Below, piece after piece: positions 8,961 through 18,539 of a DNA stretch of 64,000 bases. The notes under the pieces were generated by a model. The model worked only from the letters and a program-made list of their open reading frames with translations, made no database searches and was not told the DNA's origin. The stretch covers positions 62,001 to 126,000 of the forward strand of contig JAUJOZ010000005.1 in NCBI GenBank assembly GCA_030447415.1, given 5' to 3'. The translations under genes were made by a program, and so were the position numbers. How positions within the stretch are numbered: the stretch's first letter is position 1; each line of letters opens with the position of its first letter. Source of the stretch: Thermomicrobiales bacterium (GTDB lineage Bacteria > Chloroflexota > Chloroflexia > Thermomicrobiales > UBA6265).

Positions 8961-9533
8961 ATGGCATCGACGAAGATCAGCGCGGAGATCGCGGCGACGC
9001 CCCACGTCGTCTACGACCTTGTCACCGACCCGACGCGCCTACCGGACTGGGACGTGACATACAGCCGCGCGAGCGGTCTTGACGAAGTTGAGGGCGAGCC
9101 GGCGTTCGAGGCGGAGCGGAGCCTGGTCAACCGGGGGATGCACCTGACGTGCCGGGTCACCCGCGCCGTGCGGGGCACGCTCTTCGCCTTCACCTGCACC
9201 GGGAACGCGGGAGAGACTATCCACGAGACGTTCGAGCTGTCGGCCGGCGACGGCGGTGCCGGAGCCCGCTTCAGCCGGGAACTGGAGTTCGACCTCCCCG
9301 GTCAGGATCTCGGCGTGGTGGCGCAGACAACGTTTGCCGAAGCACAGGTTGAGCGCTCAGTGGAGCAGGCGTTCGCCCGCCTCAACGTGCTCCTCGGCGC
9401 GTCCGGGGACGCCGGCAGCCGCCCCGCGGAGGACGAGGCGGAGACCCGGTCTGAAGACAGCGGCACGATCTCCGCCCAGGAGACCTACTCCGCGCACCCG
9501 GGCTCACCCGACGTGCCCGACCGGCCGACCTAG
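8961..9533 (+). CDS. SRPBCC (START/Bet v1-like) family protein
   Basis: A 190-residue protein. The start [31 protein letters not shown] is typical of the SRPBCC fold, where a beta strand is followed by the alpha helices and a conserved tryptophan-aspartate pair; these domains bind hydrophobic ligands. The domain ends near residue 150 and a low-complexity acidic tail follows. ATG 8961 is chosen with AGGAG at 8949-8953; ATG 8958 is too close to it. It ends four bases before the next gene and may be in an operon with the dehydrogenase and peptidase. The ligand is unknown. Confidence 0.75.
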   Translation: MASTKISAEIAATPHVVYDLVTDPTRLPDWDVTYSRASGLDEVEGEPAFEAERSLVNRGMHLTCRVTRAVRGTLFAFTCTGNAGETIHETFELSAGDGGAGARFSRELEFDLPGQDLGVVAQTTFAEAQVERSVEQAFARLNVLLGASGDAGSRPAEDEAETRSEDSGTISAQETYSAHPGSPDVPDRPT

Positions 9534-9537
9534 CGCC

Positions 9538-12096
9538 GTGGCGACGGACGCAGGCATCGCCGACGGGACGACGACGTCCGGCCCGGCCGCTGGGACGACG
9601 GCCGCCGGTTTGAAGAGTCCCGAGGAGCGGTTCGGCTTCCGGATGGGGAGCGACCGCCGGTTGGTGCGCTGGCCGGCGATGCTGAGCTACTTCCGCGACC
9701 TGGCGGCCACGTCTGATCGGCTTCGCTACGAGGAGCCGGGTCGCGTGACCTTGGGCCAGCCGATCGTGCTCTTGACGATCTCGGCACCAGAGAACCTAGC
9801 TCGGCTCCCACAGCTTCAGGAGATCCAGCAGCGTCTCGCCGACCCTCGTGGTCGTGACGACGGCGCCGAGCGCGACCGACTGGTCGCCGCCGGCCGCTGC
9901 GTCTGCCTTCTCACCTGCTCCATTCACGCCACAGAGGTCGGGGCGGTGCAGATGACACCGGAGCTGGTCTACCGCTTGGTGACCGCTGTGGACGCGGAGA
10001 CGGCGCGCATTCTGTCCGAAGTGGTCGTCCTCCTCGTGCCGTCGCTCAACCCCGATGGTATGGAGTTGGTGGCGGACTGGTACGAGCAGACCATCGATAC
10101 CCCTTACGAGGGGTCGGCCCCACCGGCGCTGTATCATCCGTACGCCGGCCACGACAACAATCGCGACTGGTTCATGCTGACCCAGGCGGAGACGCGGCTG
10201 ACGGTCGAACGTGTCCACAACATCTGGCGCCCGCACATCGTCTTCGACCTTCACCAGATGCAAGCCAACGGCCCACGTTATGTCGTACCACCCTTCATTG
10301 ACCCATACGACCCGAACGTCGATCCGCTCCTCCAAGCGGGGATCAATGCCCTCGGTACCGCCATCGCGGCCGAGCTCACGGCACAGGGGAAAGTGGGGGT
10401 CGCCCACTCGATCATCTTTGACGCTTACTCCCCTTCCCGTGCCTATCAGCACTACCACGGTGGCGTCCGCATCCTTTCCGAGGCGGCCAGCGTGCGGATC
10501 GCCTCCCCCGTCACCCGAGCCCCGGAGCAGCTAGCCGAGACGCGTGGCGTCGACCCGCGGCTGAGCACCCAGAACCATCCCGGGCCCTGGCCGGGTGGGA
10601 CGTGGACGCTGCGTGACATCGTCGACCACAACCTGCTCAGCGTCTGGACCGCGCTTGACCACGCCGCCCGCTACCGTGACCGTTGGGTGCGCAACTTCGC
10701 GCTCGTCCAAGAGCGAAGTGTCGGCCGCGATGCTCCATCCGCCTTCGTTGTCCTCCCTCTCGCGCTGCAGCGGGACCCGGTGAGCACCGTCGAGCTGCTA
10801 CAGGTGCTGCGCCGCGGGGATGTCGAGGTTGACCAAGCCACCGCGCCGTTCGTGGCCGACGGGGTGGACTTCCCGACGGGGACCTATGTCGTGCGCCTGG
10901 CCCAGCCGTTCGGTGGGTACGCCAAGACATTGCTCGAAGTTCAGCGCTACCCGAACCTGCAGCTCTACCCCGGCGGACCGCCGCGGCCGCCCTACGACAT
11001 CACGGCCCACACCCTTCCGCTGCAGATGGGCGTCGACGCCGTCCCGATTACCGCCCCGTTGGACGCACGCTTAGAACAGCTCCGCGAGATTCCGTTCCCG
11101 TCGGGGAGGGTCCTGGGCAACCAGGAAACGCAGTCGTACTTGGTCGGACCGGAGACGAACGCCTCGGCGAAGCTGGTGAATCTCCTCCATGCTGCCGGCG
11201 CGCGGGTAGCGCGCGTCGACGAGCCGATCGCCGCCGGCGGACGGCTGCTGGACGCCGGAACGTACGTGGTCACGAACATCGCGCGGGAGACGGTCGCGGG
11301 GTTGGTCCGCGAGGTCGGGATCGACGTCGTGGCCACGGGTCCCCTGGCCGTGCGGCGACGAGTGCTCCGGCCGCCGCGAATCGGCCTCTACCGGTCGTGG
11401 CGTCCCAACGCGATCGACGAAGGATGGACCCGCTTCGTCCTCGAGGAGTACCGCTTCCCGTACCGCACGCTGCGGGACCGAGAGATCCGGCAAGGTGATC
11501 TGCGAGCCGACTTTGATGCCATCGTGCTGCCGCACCAGAGCGCCCGTGACATCGTGGAAGGCAACAGCCCGACCGACTACCCGGCCGAGTACGCCGGCGG
11601 CATCGGCGAGCTGGGAGCCGCGCACCTTCGGCGGTTCGTTGAGGACGGCGGGACGCTGATCACGCTGGACGGTGCCTGCGAAGTGGCGATCAAGCACCTC
11701 TATCTGCCCGTGACGAACGCGCTCGACGGGCTGCGTCCCGAGGAGTTCTATTCCCCTGGCTCACTCCTGCGAATCCTGGTTGACCCCACTCACCCGGTCG
11801 GGTGGGGATTCGAGCGGCAGGCGGTGGCGATGTTCGTATCCTCGCCGGCGTTCGACGTGAAGCCAGGAGCAGGGGCGGACGCACGGGTGGTGGCTCAGTA
11901 CCCGGTCGCCAATCAACTCTTATCCGGCTGGATCACGGGCGCCGAGCACCTCGCCGGCCGCGCGGCAGTGGTCGACGTCCCCGTCGGACGCGGCCAGGTC
12001 ATCCTCCTCGGCCTCCGGCCGCAGTTCCGAGCCCAAGCCCGCGGCACCTATCGCCTGCTCTTCAACGCCCTCTACGCGTCGGCGCTGGAGAGGTAG
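9538..12096 (+). CDS. M14-type zinc carboxypeptidase-like protein with C-terminal GATase-like domain
   Basis: An 852-residue protein. The first half is a peptidase M14 domain: zinc ligands in SIHATEVG (His130, Glu133) and DLHQMQ (His239), substrate-binding NPDG and DNNRDW, and a likely catalytic glutamate in ILSEAAS (Glu315). The second half has a class I glutamine-amidotransferase-like fold ([25 protein letters not shown], about 615-850). No signal peptide is seen with the GTG 9538 start, four bases after the previous stop; ATG codons near 9643 are alternatives. Such M14/GATase-like proteins occur widely in Chloroflexota and other phyla, with unknown substrates. The peptidase call is firm. 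Confidence 0.85.
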   Translation: MATDAGIADGTTTSGPAAGTTAAGLKSPEERFGFRMGSDRRLVRWPAMLSYFRDLAATSDRLRYEEPGRVTLGQPIVLLTISAPENLARLPQLQEIQQRLADPRGRDDGAERDRLVAAGRCVCLLTCSIHATEVGAVQMTPELVYRLVTAVDAETARILSEVVVLLVPSLNPDGMELVADWYEQTIDTPYEGSAPPALYHPYAGHDNNRDWFMLTQAETRLTVERVHNIWRPHIVFDLHQMQANGPRYVVPPFIDPYDPNVDPLLQAGINALGTAIAAELTAQGKVGVAHSIIFDAYSPSRAYQHYHGGVRILSEAASVRIASPVTRAPEQLAETRGVDPRLSTQNHPGPWPGGTWTLRDIVDHNLLSVWTALDHAARYRDRWVRNFALVQERSVGRDAPSAFVVLPLALQRDPVSTVELLQVLRRGDVEVDQATAPFVADGVDFPTGTYVVRLAQPFGGYAKTLLEVQRYPNLQLYPGGPPRPPYDITAHTLPLQMGVDAVPITAPLDARLEQLREIPFPSGRVLGNQETQSYLVGPETNASAKLVNLLHAAGARVARVDEPIAAGGRLLDAGTYVVTNIARETVAGLVREVGIDVVATGPLAVRRRVLRPPRIGLYRSWRPNAIDEGWTRFVLEEYRFPYRTLRDREIRQGDLRADFDAIVLPHQSARDIVEGNSPTDYPAEYAGGIGELGAAHLRRFVEDGGTLITLDGACEVAIKHLYLPVTNALDGLRPEEFYSPGSLLRILVDPTHPVGWGFERQAVAMFVSSPAFDVKPGAGADARVVAQYPVANQLLSGWITGAEHLAGRAAVVDVPVGRGQVILLGLRPQFRAQARGTYRLLFNALYASALER

Positions 12097-12106
12097 GGGA
12101 GCTGCC

Positions 12107-12595
12107 TTGGCCGCTACCACGCCGGCGGCGCTGAGCGCCACCGAACGGCCCCATGTCCTCGTCGTCTCGGATGACGAGGGGTTGAGGTCATTCCTGACGG
12201 AGGGGCTTGTCTTCGGCGGGTTCTGGACGAGTGCGGTGGCGAGCGGCATCCAGGTGCTCGAGGTCTTTCGCCTGCGGAGCTTCGACCTGGTCCTGATGGA
12301 CGCCAGCCTTACTGGACTCGGCGCCCTGGAAGTGGTCCGCCGCCTGCGCGGTCGCTCGAACCGTGCCGCCTCGGACGCCGCGCGCACCGATGTCCCCATC
12401 CTGCTCGTCGCGGCGGATGCGGCCGAGGCGGACCCGACCATTGCGGCGGATGCCGGCGTGGACGGCGTGTTGAGCGCGCCCCTCGATCTGGAGCAGCTGG
12501 TGCCCGAGCTGCACGCCGTCGTGCAGCAGTGGCGGGCAAATCACCCGGGGCGGCCGATGGCCGACGCGGCTGCGGCGCGGCCATCGCAGTCGTGA
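12107..12595 (+). CDS. Response-regulator receiver-domain protein, degenerate
   Basis: A single-domain receiver-like protein of 162 residues. Acidic pocket residues VSDDEG (Asp22, Asp23) and the phosphoacceptor LVLMD (Asp65) are present, but the usual lysine of the KPF motif is replaced (VLSAPLDLEQL). Signalling may therefore differ or be lost. There is no output domain and no histidine kinase nearby. TTG 12107 is chosen as start with GTAGGGGAG just upstream, ten bases after the peptidase stop, so the two genes are probably co-transcribed. Confidence 0.75.
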   Translation: MAATTPAALSATERPHVLVVSDDEGLRSFLTEGLVFGGFWTSAVASGIQVLEVFRLRSFDLVLMDASLTGLGALEVVRRLRGRSNRAASDAARTDVPILLVAADAAEADPTIAADAGVDGVLSAPLDLEQLVPELHAVVQQWRANHPGRPMADAAAARPSQS

Positions 12596-12994
12596 GGCGG
12601 CCAGCTCTGCCGCCGTCCCCACTCGGCTAGGCGCTGGCTGTTCGTGAATCGCCGGCCCGCGTCGGGTCCTGCGGCCATCGCTGCCCCGGGTATGCGGCCA
12701 AGCTCCGCCGCCTGTGAGGCGGGTCCAATCGCGGCGCGATGCTGGAAGACGGTCGGGTCCATGGAACGCCGGTATGGCTGGCATGCTCGCCAGGTTGTCA
12801 ACAGGAGATGATCCCGGCACCGGAGTGAAGCGTCTCCACTGGATTGAACCGCTCCCGCAGGGACCCGAGCGCAATCCACGGCCGACGGGTTGCGGGAGGT
12901 CGTGTCTAGGAGCCGCCGAGCGGGTACTGGACAGGTTGATCGGGTCGTCCTCCGCTGGCCCAGCAACGATGATCCAGACGCGCTGACCGCCGAC
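12596..12994. other. Gene-free stretch before the MITE-like element
   Basis: About 400 bases with no credible gene. The overlapping frames on the minus strand run through this area into the receiver gene antisense and lack domains or ribosome binding sites. Confidence 0.45.
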
Positions 12995-12997
12995 TAA

Positions 12998-13131
12998 GAG
13001 CGTGTTGCAAAACCCCTTCTGGTCTCGCCGGGCGACGACAGCCGCCCCCTCAATTCCGGCGCCGTGACGAGCCATCCGTGGCCCTCTCCCCCGGACCCAA
13101 CCGGGCGGCGAGAGGGTTTTGCAACAGGCTC
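12998..13131. mobile_element. MITE-like non-autonomous element, 134 bp, flanked by TAA repeats
   Basis: The element begins GAGCGTGTTGCAAAACCC and ends with GGGTTTTGCAACAGGCTC, so its terminal inverted repeats match at 17 of 18 positions. Directly outside lie identical 3-base repeats TAA (12995-12997 and 13132-13134), as expected for target-site duplication. There is no transposase frame inside. A 3-base TNA target duplication with GAG termini resembles the IS427 group of the IS5 family; that attribution is from memory and tentative. The structure itself is directly visible. Confidence 0.7.
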
Positions 13132-13350
13132 TAAGCACCCTCGCAGGAACGCCACGCAGACACGCCCCCCAGGCTCTGGCCGGGGGCCATCATGTGTTGC
13201 GATCACACTTCGAGAAGCGACGCAGCGGCGCCAGGAGGGGCACGCCATGAGGACTGAGATTGCGGAGCAGATTGCGCCGGAGCTCACGCTGCCGAGGCCG
13301 GCCGTCAATGACCAGATCCTTGGCCCAGATATCAACCATGAGCGGTGAAG

Positions 13351-13379
13351 TTGACAGAACCCGGCAACGGGCGTATCGT
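13351..13379 (+). promoter_or_regulatory. Sigma-70-type promoter for the cysteine-rich gene
   Basis: TTGACA at 13351-13356, a 17-base spacer, and TATCGT at 13374-13379. The predicted start near 13386 gives a leader of about 160 bases before TTG 13550. The leader holds the hairpin at 13501-13522. Confidence 0.6.
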
Positions 13380-13500
13380 GCGGGCACGGAACCGTGCATG
13401 AAATGGGAATGTGCCTGGGGCGGGATGTGCTCCTCGCCCCGTCTTGTGCTGTCCGGGCGCTGCGTCTGGCCCGCCGTGCGCCATCCCTTGGGGGCCAAAT

Positions 13501-13522
13501 GGTCCCGCCGTGTGGCGGGACC
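13501..13522 (+). repeat. Perfect 9-bp hairpin in the leader of the cysteine-rich gene
   Basis: GGTCCCGCC, a GTGT loop and GGCGGGACC form a perfect stem about 28 bases before the TTG at 13550. A T-run is absent, so it is not a normal terminator. It may stabilise the mRNA or affect translation; this is inference. Confidence 0.4.
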
Positions 13523-13549
13523 CGGTGCACCAAGCGGAAAGGCAACAGC

Positions 13550-15169
13550 TTGGATGGCTAGCGGTTTGACGAGATCACCAAGGCGCTAGCAACCGGGGTA
13601 ACCCGCCGTCGGGTGCTGCGGGGCTTGGCGAGTGGGGCGGTCGGCGTCCTTGCCGGGGCGCTCGGCGTGCGCCGGGCGGGGGCTCGCCATGGACGCCCGC
13701 TGGGTGCCACCTGCCTAAGTCATGAGAACTGTCACAGCGGCTTCTGCGAGCCGCAGACCCGACGCTGCCGATGTGTGCCCGCGACCAGCTGTCCGGCCGG
13801 ACAAACCTGCGGGACGGCCCCGGACGGCTGTGGCGGCACCCTGCCGTGCGGGACCTGCACGGGCGCGGGCGTGACCTGCACGGGCGCGGGCGTGACCTGC
13901 GGCGGCGGCGGCGTGGCCGGTCAGTGTGGCTGCACGCCGAACTGCGCTGGCAAGTGTGGCGGCGTGCCGGACGACTGCGGCGGGACGTGCACCGCCGCCT
14001 GCTGTCCGAACACCGTCTGCAATGGCGTCTGCTGTGCGCCGGGCCAGACGTGTCTCGGCGGGCAATGCCACAGCGCCTGTCTGCCGCCAAACGCGGTCTG
14101 CGATCCCGTCAACGACGCGTGCTGCCCCGACGAGAACGCCTTCTGTGACGGCTCCGCGAACTGCACGCAAACGCAGGGCGAAGCCCGCTGCTGCCGTCCG
14201 CTCGGCAACCTCTGCTCCGACCGATGTGACTGCTGCGATAACGCCGGTTGCCCGAGCGGCGTCTGCTGCCTGGACGTCGGCAGTCAATGCATCGATGCCT
14301 CCGAGTGCTGTGAGAGCCTGGCCTGCGTTGGCAACGTCTGCACACGAAACTGTCTCCCTCCGGACAACATCTGCGACCCCCTGGCGCCGACCTGCTGCCA
14401 GGATCAGCCGACCATTTGCACCGACACCGCAAACTGCACGCAGACGCAGGGCCAATCCCGCTGCTGCCGTCCGCTCGGCGGCGCCTGCGGTCACCGGTGC
14501 GATTGCTGCGACGGCGCCGACTGCGCAGGCAACCTCTGCTGCACCGCCCCCGGCGCGCAGTGTCTGGCCAGCGCCGAGTGCTGCGGCAACGGCCAGTGCC
14601 AGAATAGTTTGTGCTGTCGCCGTGAGCGGCAGGCGTGCAGCAGCAGCGATGAATGCTGTGCCGGCATGAGCTGTCGCGGGGGATCGTGCCAGTTCCCGTG
14701 TCCCATCGGGTCCGTCACCTGCGAGGCCACCTGTTGCGGCCGCCATGAACATTGCATCAACGGGACCTGCCAGTGTGTGCAGCTGCGGGGGGAGTGCGAC
14801 ACCGACAACAACCTCTGCTGTCAGGACGAGCCGACCTACTGCTACCCCAACGGCGTGGTCTCGACGGTCGGGGAGAGGTGCTGCCGCCCCGTCGGCGGCA
14901 CTTGCGACCCGACGCACGACCAGGACGCGGCCATGACGGGGGGTAAGGGCGACTGCTGCTCCAACTTCTACTACTTCAACGGCACCTACTTCTTCGGCAA
15001 TTGTGGCCGCGACGGCGTCTGCGGCGGTCCAGGCGCCATCTGTAGCGACGGGGACGACTGCGTCAGCGGCCAGTGCGTCGGCCATTGCGACAACATCAGC
15101 CCGGTGCAGCGCTGCACCCAGCAAGCTGAGTGCGGCAACGGCGCCTGCATTGAGAGGACGTGCCGGTGA
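13550..15169 (+). CDS. Large cysteine-rich Tat-exported protein, in-frame TAG at codon 4
   Basis: The long reading frame from GTG 13613 encodes 518 residues, including a Tat-like signal (RRRVLRGLASGAVGVLAG) and more than 80 cysteines. Two copies of a module of about 90 residues (CLPPNAVCD..., CLPPDNICD...) contain the shared phrase NCTQTQG, and smaller knottin-like units follow. The N-terminus really begins upstream: TTG 13550 gives MDG, a TAG at 13559, then RFDEITKALATGVTRRRV, matching the MDGxRFD...RRxxLRGL start typical of this family. So codon 4 is a stop, or translation starts at GTG 13613 inside the signal. It is likely an extracellular disulfide-rich protein of unknown role. Adjacent tandem copies of GTGACCTGCACGGGCGCGGGC lie near 13860-13900. 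Confidence 0.8.
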
Positions 15170-15980
15170 GGATCGGCATGGTCCCCGGTGCCGTCGGGTC
15201 GTCCCGGTTCGCGGCACCACGGCGGGGACAGAGGATCGCGGGGGAGCGGGGGAGCCGGTGGGGATTGTCGCCTCCGTCGCGATGACCCGCGGGGTGCGCC
15301 GCCGAGCACATTGGCGGCGGCCACCCGCGACGGGCGCCCGGCTGGAGGGACGTCCGGCTTCCCCCTGGTTCGGCACTGGCAGCATCAGCGACGCCGTCTG
15401 CGCCGATCGCACCACCTTCGTCTCGACCGGCTGCTGCGCCTACGAGACCCTGGTCTCCGACCCAGCGGGTCCACGGACATCGCCTCCGTTTCGCACCGAC
15501 CGGCGCCACGAATGGGCCGGTCGGTGCGGTTTAACCATGCCCGGCCCGATCCCGCTTCGGCTTACGGCTCTGCGAGCGCGGCGCGGTGGACGCCGAGGTC
15601 CCGGCGGCGCGTGCCGAGAGGCGGCGCCGAACCCGTGAGACACAGCGGTGGGGGTTCCTAGGGCCTGGATTTGCTTAGAGATGACCCATGCCCGATGCCG
15701 CTGGTGCCGAGGTGTGCCGCCTCCTCGCCGGCGACCGACTCCAGGCCGCGCGCGACGTGCGGACGGCCCGGATCGCCGGCTTCCGCGCCGGGGCCGGCCC
15801 GGACCCTCGCGCCCCCTACGGCCTCCGGTGGCACTCTCGCGAGTCCGCCATCTGCCTTGGTCCCGGCCGAACCCCTGATTCGCGAAGCTGGCCAGGGGGA
15901 GGGGTTGGACCCCATTGAGGTTCTTGACCTCATCCACGCCGACCCAGCCGCACGGCCGCCGGTCCCGAGCCACGGGGGCA
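15170..15980. other. Long intergenic stretch downstream of the cysteine-rich gene
   Basis: These 811 bases have no convincing gene. Frames on both strands are chance-like and arginine-rich. A strong hairpin at 15492-15528 is the only clear structure. The region could hold a long 3' untranslated part or decayed DNA. Confidence 0.45.
15492..15528 (+). terminator. Terminator-like hairpin, 12-bp perfect stem
   Basis: CGCACCGACCGG and CCGGTCGGTGCG form a perfect 12-base stem with a 13-base loop, followed by GTTTAACC. The T-tract is short. It lies about 320 bases after the cysteine-rich gene stop and would end a transcript from that gene. Confidence 0.45.
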
Positions 15981-17372
15981 TCAACGTGTCGAGGACGCGA
16001 GGACTTCCTGCACGGCACGGTCGCGCTGGGGATCGGCTCCGCCGGGGAGGCCAGACGGCACTTCGACGGTGATGTCCGGCGCGAGTCCTTCTTCTGGGAT
16101 CGGCTGCCGGTCCGGGGTGAGCCATTGCGCGAAGGTCACCCGCAACGACGAGCCATCCTCGAAGTCATGGACGCGCTGAACGGAACCCTTACCGAAGGTC
16201 GGGGTGCCGATCAGCAGCCCTCGGTCGTAGTCGCGGAGCGCCCCGGCGACGATCTCGGCGGCACTGGCCGTTCCCTCATTCACTAGGACGACGAGGGGAA
16301 GGTCGAACACCTCCTCGCCGCCCAGGATCGGCTCGGCGCGGGGCTCGTTGTCAGGGGAGGCGTCGTCGTCCTCGTACAGGGCGGCACCCTGGTCGGCTGC
16401 GACGAAGCGGCCGATCATCTCCTGCGCGCTGTGCACCCAGCCGCCGCCGTTGTTGCGCAGGTCGAGCACGACCCCCCTGACCCCATCCTCCGTCGCCTGC
16501 TTCAGCGCCGCGTCGAGTTGGCCGGTGGTCTTGTCGTTGAAGATGGTTACCCGGATCCAGCCGACCGCGCCCTCGGCAAGGGGATCGTAGAGGACAGCCT
16601 CGGTCGTGATCTTCTGGCGCACCACGTCGATTGTCAGCGGCTCGGCCCGGCCCGGACGCCTGATGGTGAGGCGAACGGTGGTGCCGGCCGGGCCGCGAAT
16701 GAGGTCGCCCGCGTCCTCAGGCGACAGTCCCTCGAGCGAGCGACCGTCGGCCTGCTCAATGACGTCGCCCGAGACGATACCTGCCCGCTCCGCTGGCGTC
16801 CCAGGGATCGGCGCGACCACCGTCAGTCGACCCTCGGGATGGTCGATGTGAACTCCGATCCCTTCGTACTCGCCCGACATCTGCTCGGCGACGGGCGCCT
16901 GCTCCTGGGGAATGAGAAAGGCGGTGTAGTCGTCCTCCAGGCTGGCCGTCACTCCCTGAATCGCGTCGTACTCTAGGTCCCGAAGGAACACATCGAACTC
17001 GGCTGGGTCAGACGGCGGGTCCTCCTGAATGCCGGCGGTGACACCCTCGATCGCACTCACGTCGAGTTGGCGGCGGAACGCCGCCAGCTGCTCCGGGTCG
17101 GCGGGTCGGTAGAAATACTCGCCTTCGATCAGGCTCTGCACATGCTCCAGCAGCGGAAAGTCCGGGCCCGCCAACGCATCGCCGGCGAGCCCGGCCCGTC
17201 CGCGACCGCCGTCCAGCCCCGGCAAACCGGTGACGGTGAAGAGATCGCGCTCAGCGAGGATGCCGGCGGCGAAGCTGCTAAGGGCGACAAGCAACCCAAT
17301 GGCGACGACGAGCACGGCGTGCCAGGGACCGGCGCGCCGGGGAGTGGAGGGGAAGCGAGGCTCGACGATCAT
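15981..17372 (-). CDS. ctpA: S41 family C-terminal processing peptidase
   Basis: A 463-residue membrane-anchored serine protease. It has one N-terminal transmembrane segment (about residues 20-42), a PDZ domain (GIGVHIDHPEGRLTVVAPIPG through VIEQADGRSLEGL, quoted around 165-225) and the S41 catalytic core. The nucleophile is in NEGTASAAE and the general-base lysine in FGKGSVQ. It acts outside the cytoplasmic membrane, degrading or trimming proteins. ATG 17372 is the natural start. It is divergent from coaX. The family call is firm; the target proteins are unknown. Confidence 0.93.
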   Translation of the reverse strand: MIVEPRFPSTPRRAGPWHAVLVVAIGLLVALSSFAAGILAERDLFTVTGLPGLDGGRGRAGLAGDALAGPDFPLLEHVQSLIEGEYFYRPADPEQLAAFRRQLDVSAIEGVTAGIQEDPPSDPAEFDVFLRDLEYDAIQGVTASLEDDYTAFLIPQEQAPVAEQMSGEYEGIGVHIDHPEGRLTVVAPIPGTPAERAGIVSGDVIEQADGRSLEGLSPEDAGDLIRGPAGTTVRLTIRRPGRAEPLTIDVVRQKITTEAVLYDPLAEGAVGWIRVTIFNDKTTGQLDAALKQATEDGVRGVVLDLRNNGGGWVHSAQEMIGRFVAADQGAALYEDDDASPDNEPRAEPILGGEEVFDLPLVVLVNEGTASAAEIVAGALRDYDRGLLIGTPTFGKGSVQRVHDFEDGSSLRVTFAQWLTPDRQPIPEEGLAPDITVEVPSGLPGGADPQRDRAVQEVLASSTR

Positions 17373-17533
17373 GCGGGCGGCTCCAAGGAACGCCGGCGAT
17401 TCGGCGGCGTGGCCGTCCGCCTCCAGCCGAAACTACCCAGCTGGCCCACGCCGGGAGGGTCGCGTTGTGGATGATAGTGGGGGCCGCGCCAGGCGACCAA
17501 CCTAAACGCGGGGGCCAGCGTGATCCTCATCAC

Positions 17534-17539
17534 TATAAT
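17534..17539 (+). promoter_or_regulatory. Possible -10 element (TATAAT) for coaX
   Basis: A perfect TATAAT lies about 65 bases before the coaX start in an otherwise GC-rich gap. No good -35 is seen at 16-18 bases upstream, so the promoter call rests on the -10 alone. Confidence 0.35.
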
Positions 17540-17603
17540 GGCGCACGCCCGCAACACGGCGCTGCCATCCCACAGAACGTGCCTCGTCCTACCAATCGCC
17601 GAG

Positions 17604-18449
17604 ATGCCCATGCTCCTCGCGGTCGACGTCGGCAACACGAACACGGTGCTGGGACTCTCCGACCCGCCCGCCGACGGGCTGCTCGCCTCCTGGCGCGTAG
17701 CGACCCGGGGCGACCGCATGCCCGACGAGTGGTACGCGCTGCTCGCGCCGCTCTTCGCCGCGATGAAGCTCGAACCGGCTGCGATCGACGCGATGGTCTT
17801 GTCGAGCGTCGTGCCGAGTGTCACGCGCTGGCTGGGCACGATGGCCCGGGAGCGGCTGGGCGTCGAGCCGATCTTGGTGACGATGGACTTGGAGCTCGGG
17901 CTGCGCGCGCTGGTCGACAACCCCCGGGAGGTCGGCGCCGACCGCCTCGCGAACACCGTCGCCGCCTTCGCCCGGTACGGCGGCCCAGCGATCGTCATCG
18001 ACTTCGGCACGGCGACCAACTTCGACGTGGTCTCGACGCAGGGCGACTTCTTGGGTGGTGCGATTGCACCCGGCTTGAGCGTCTCACTCGAAGCACTAAC
18101 TGGACGGGCGGCCCGCCTCTTCACGGTCGAGCTGGCGATGCCGGACCGCGCGATCGGCACGAATACGGCGACCAACATCCAATCGGGGGTGGTGCTCGGA
18201 TACCTCGCCATGCTGGAAGGGATGATCGAGCGGATTCGAGGAGAGCTGGGGACGGACGCACCGGTGATCGTGACCGGGGGTTATGCCGAGCTCTTCGCCG
18301 ACTCCTCGCCGCTGATCACGCACCATGACCGCGACCTGACGCTGGATGGCTTGAACCTGATCTACCGGCGCGTGCGAGGGACCACCTTGCCAGTCAGGCC
18401 GAGCGGTGATACGCGCGTCGACGCCGGCGGCCGAATATCCGCGGGCTGA
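17604..18449 (+). CDS. coaX: Type III pantothenate kinase
   Basis: Phosphorylates pantothenate as the first step of coenzyme A synthesis. The 281-residue protein shows the ASKHA-fold signatures of type III enzymes: LAVDVGNTNTVLGL at the N-terminus, GADRLANTVAAF (about 112-123), VIDFGTATNFDVV (about 131-143) and GGAIAPGL. ATG 17604 or ATG 17610 can both serve as start; no strong ribosome binding site separates them. The length fits the family (about 250-270) with a short C-terminal tail. It is a single gene divergent from the ctp protease and convergent with the M42 peptidase. Confidence 0.93.
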   Translation: MPMLLAVDVGNTNTVLGLSDPPADGLLASWRVATRGDRMPDEWYALLAPLFAAMKLEPAAIDAMVLSSVVPSVTRWLGTMARERLGVEPILVTMDLELGLRALVDNPREVGADRLANTVAAFARYGGPAIVIDFGTATNFDVVSTQGDFLGGAIAPGLSVSLEALTGRAARLFTVELAMPDRAIGTNTATNIQSGVVLGYLAMLEGMIERIRGELGTDAPVIVTGGYAELFADSSPLITHHDRDLTLDGLNLIYRRVRGTTLPVRPSGDTRVDAGGRISAG

Positions 18450-18539
18450 TGGAACGAACCGCCCTCGCCTCTGGCCGCGACCGGCCCTAAGGCACCGCCG
18501 GTCCCGGCACTCTGGGACCTCACCCGAGAGAACGCGCCG

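Noticed and set aside
13715-15415. A 566-codon minus-strand open frame
   Set aside because: It is antisense to the cysteine-rich gene, with alanine/valine-rich composition from GC-rich codons read in reverse and no known domain.
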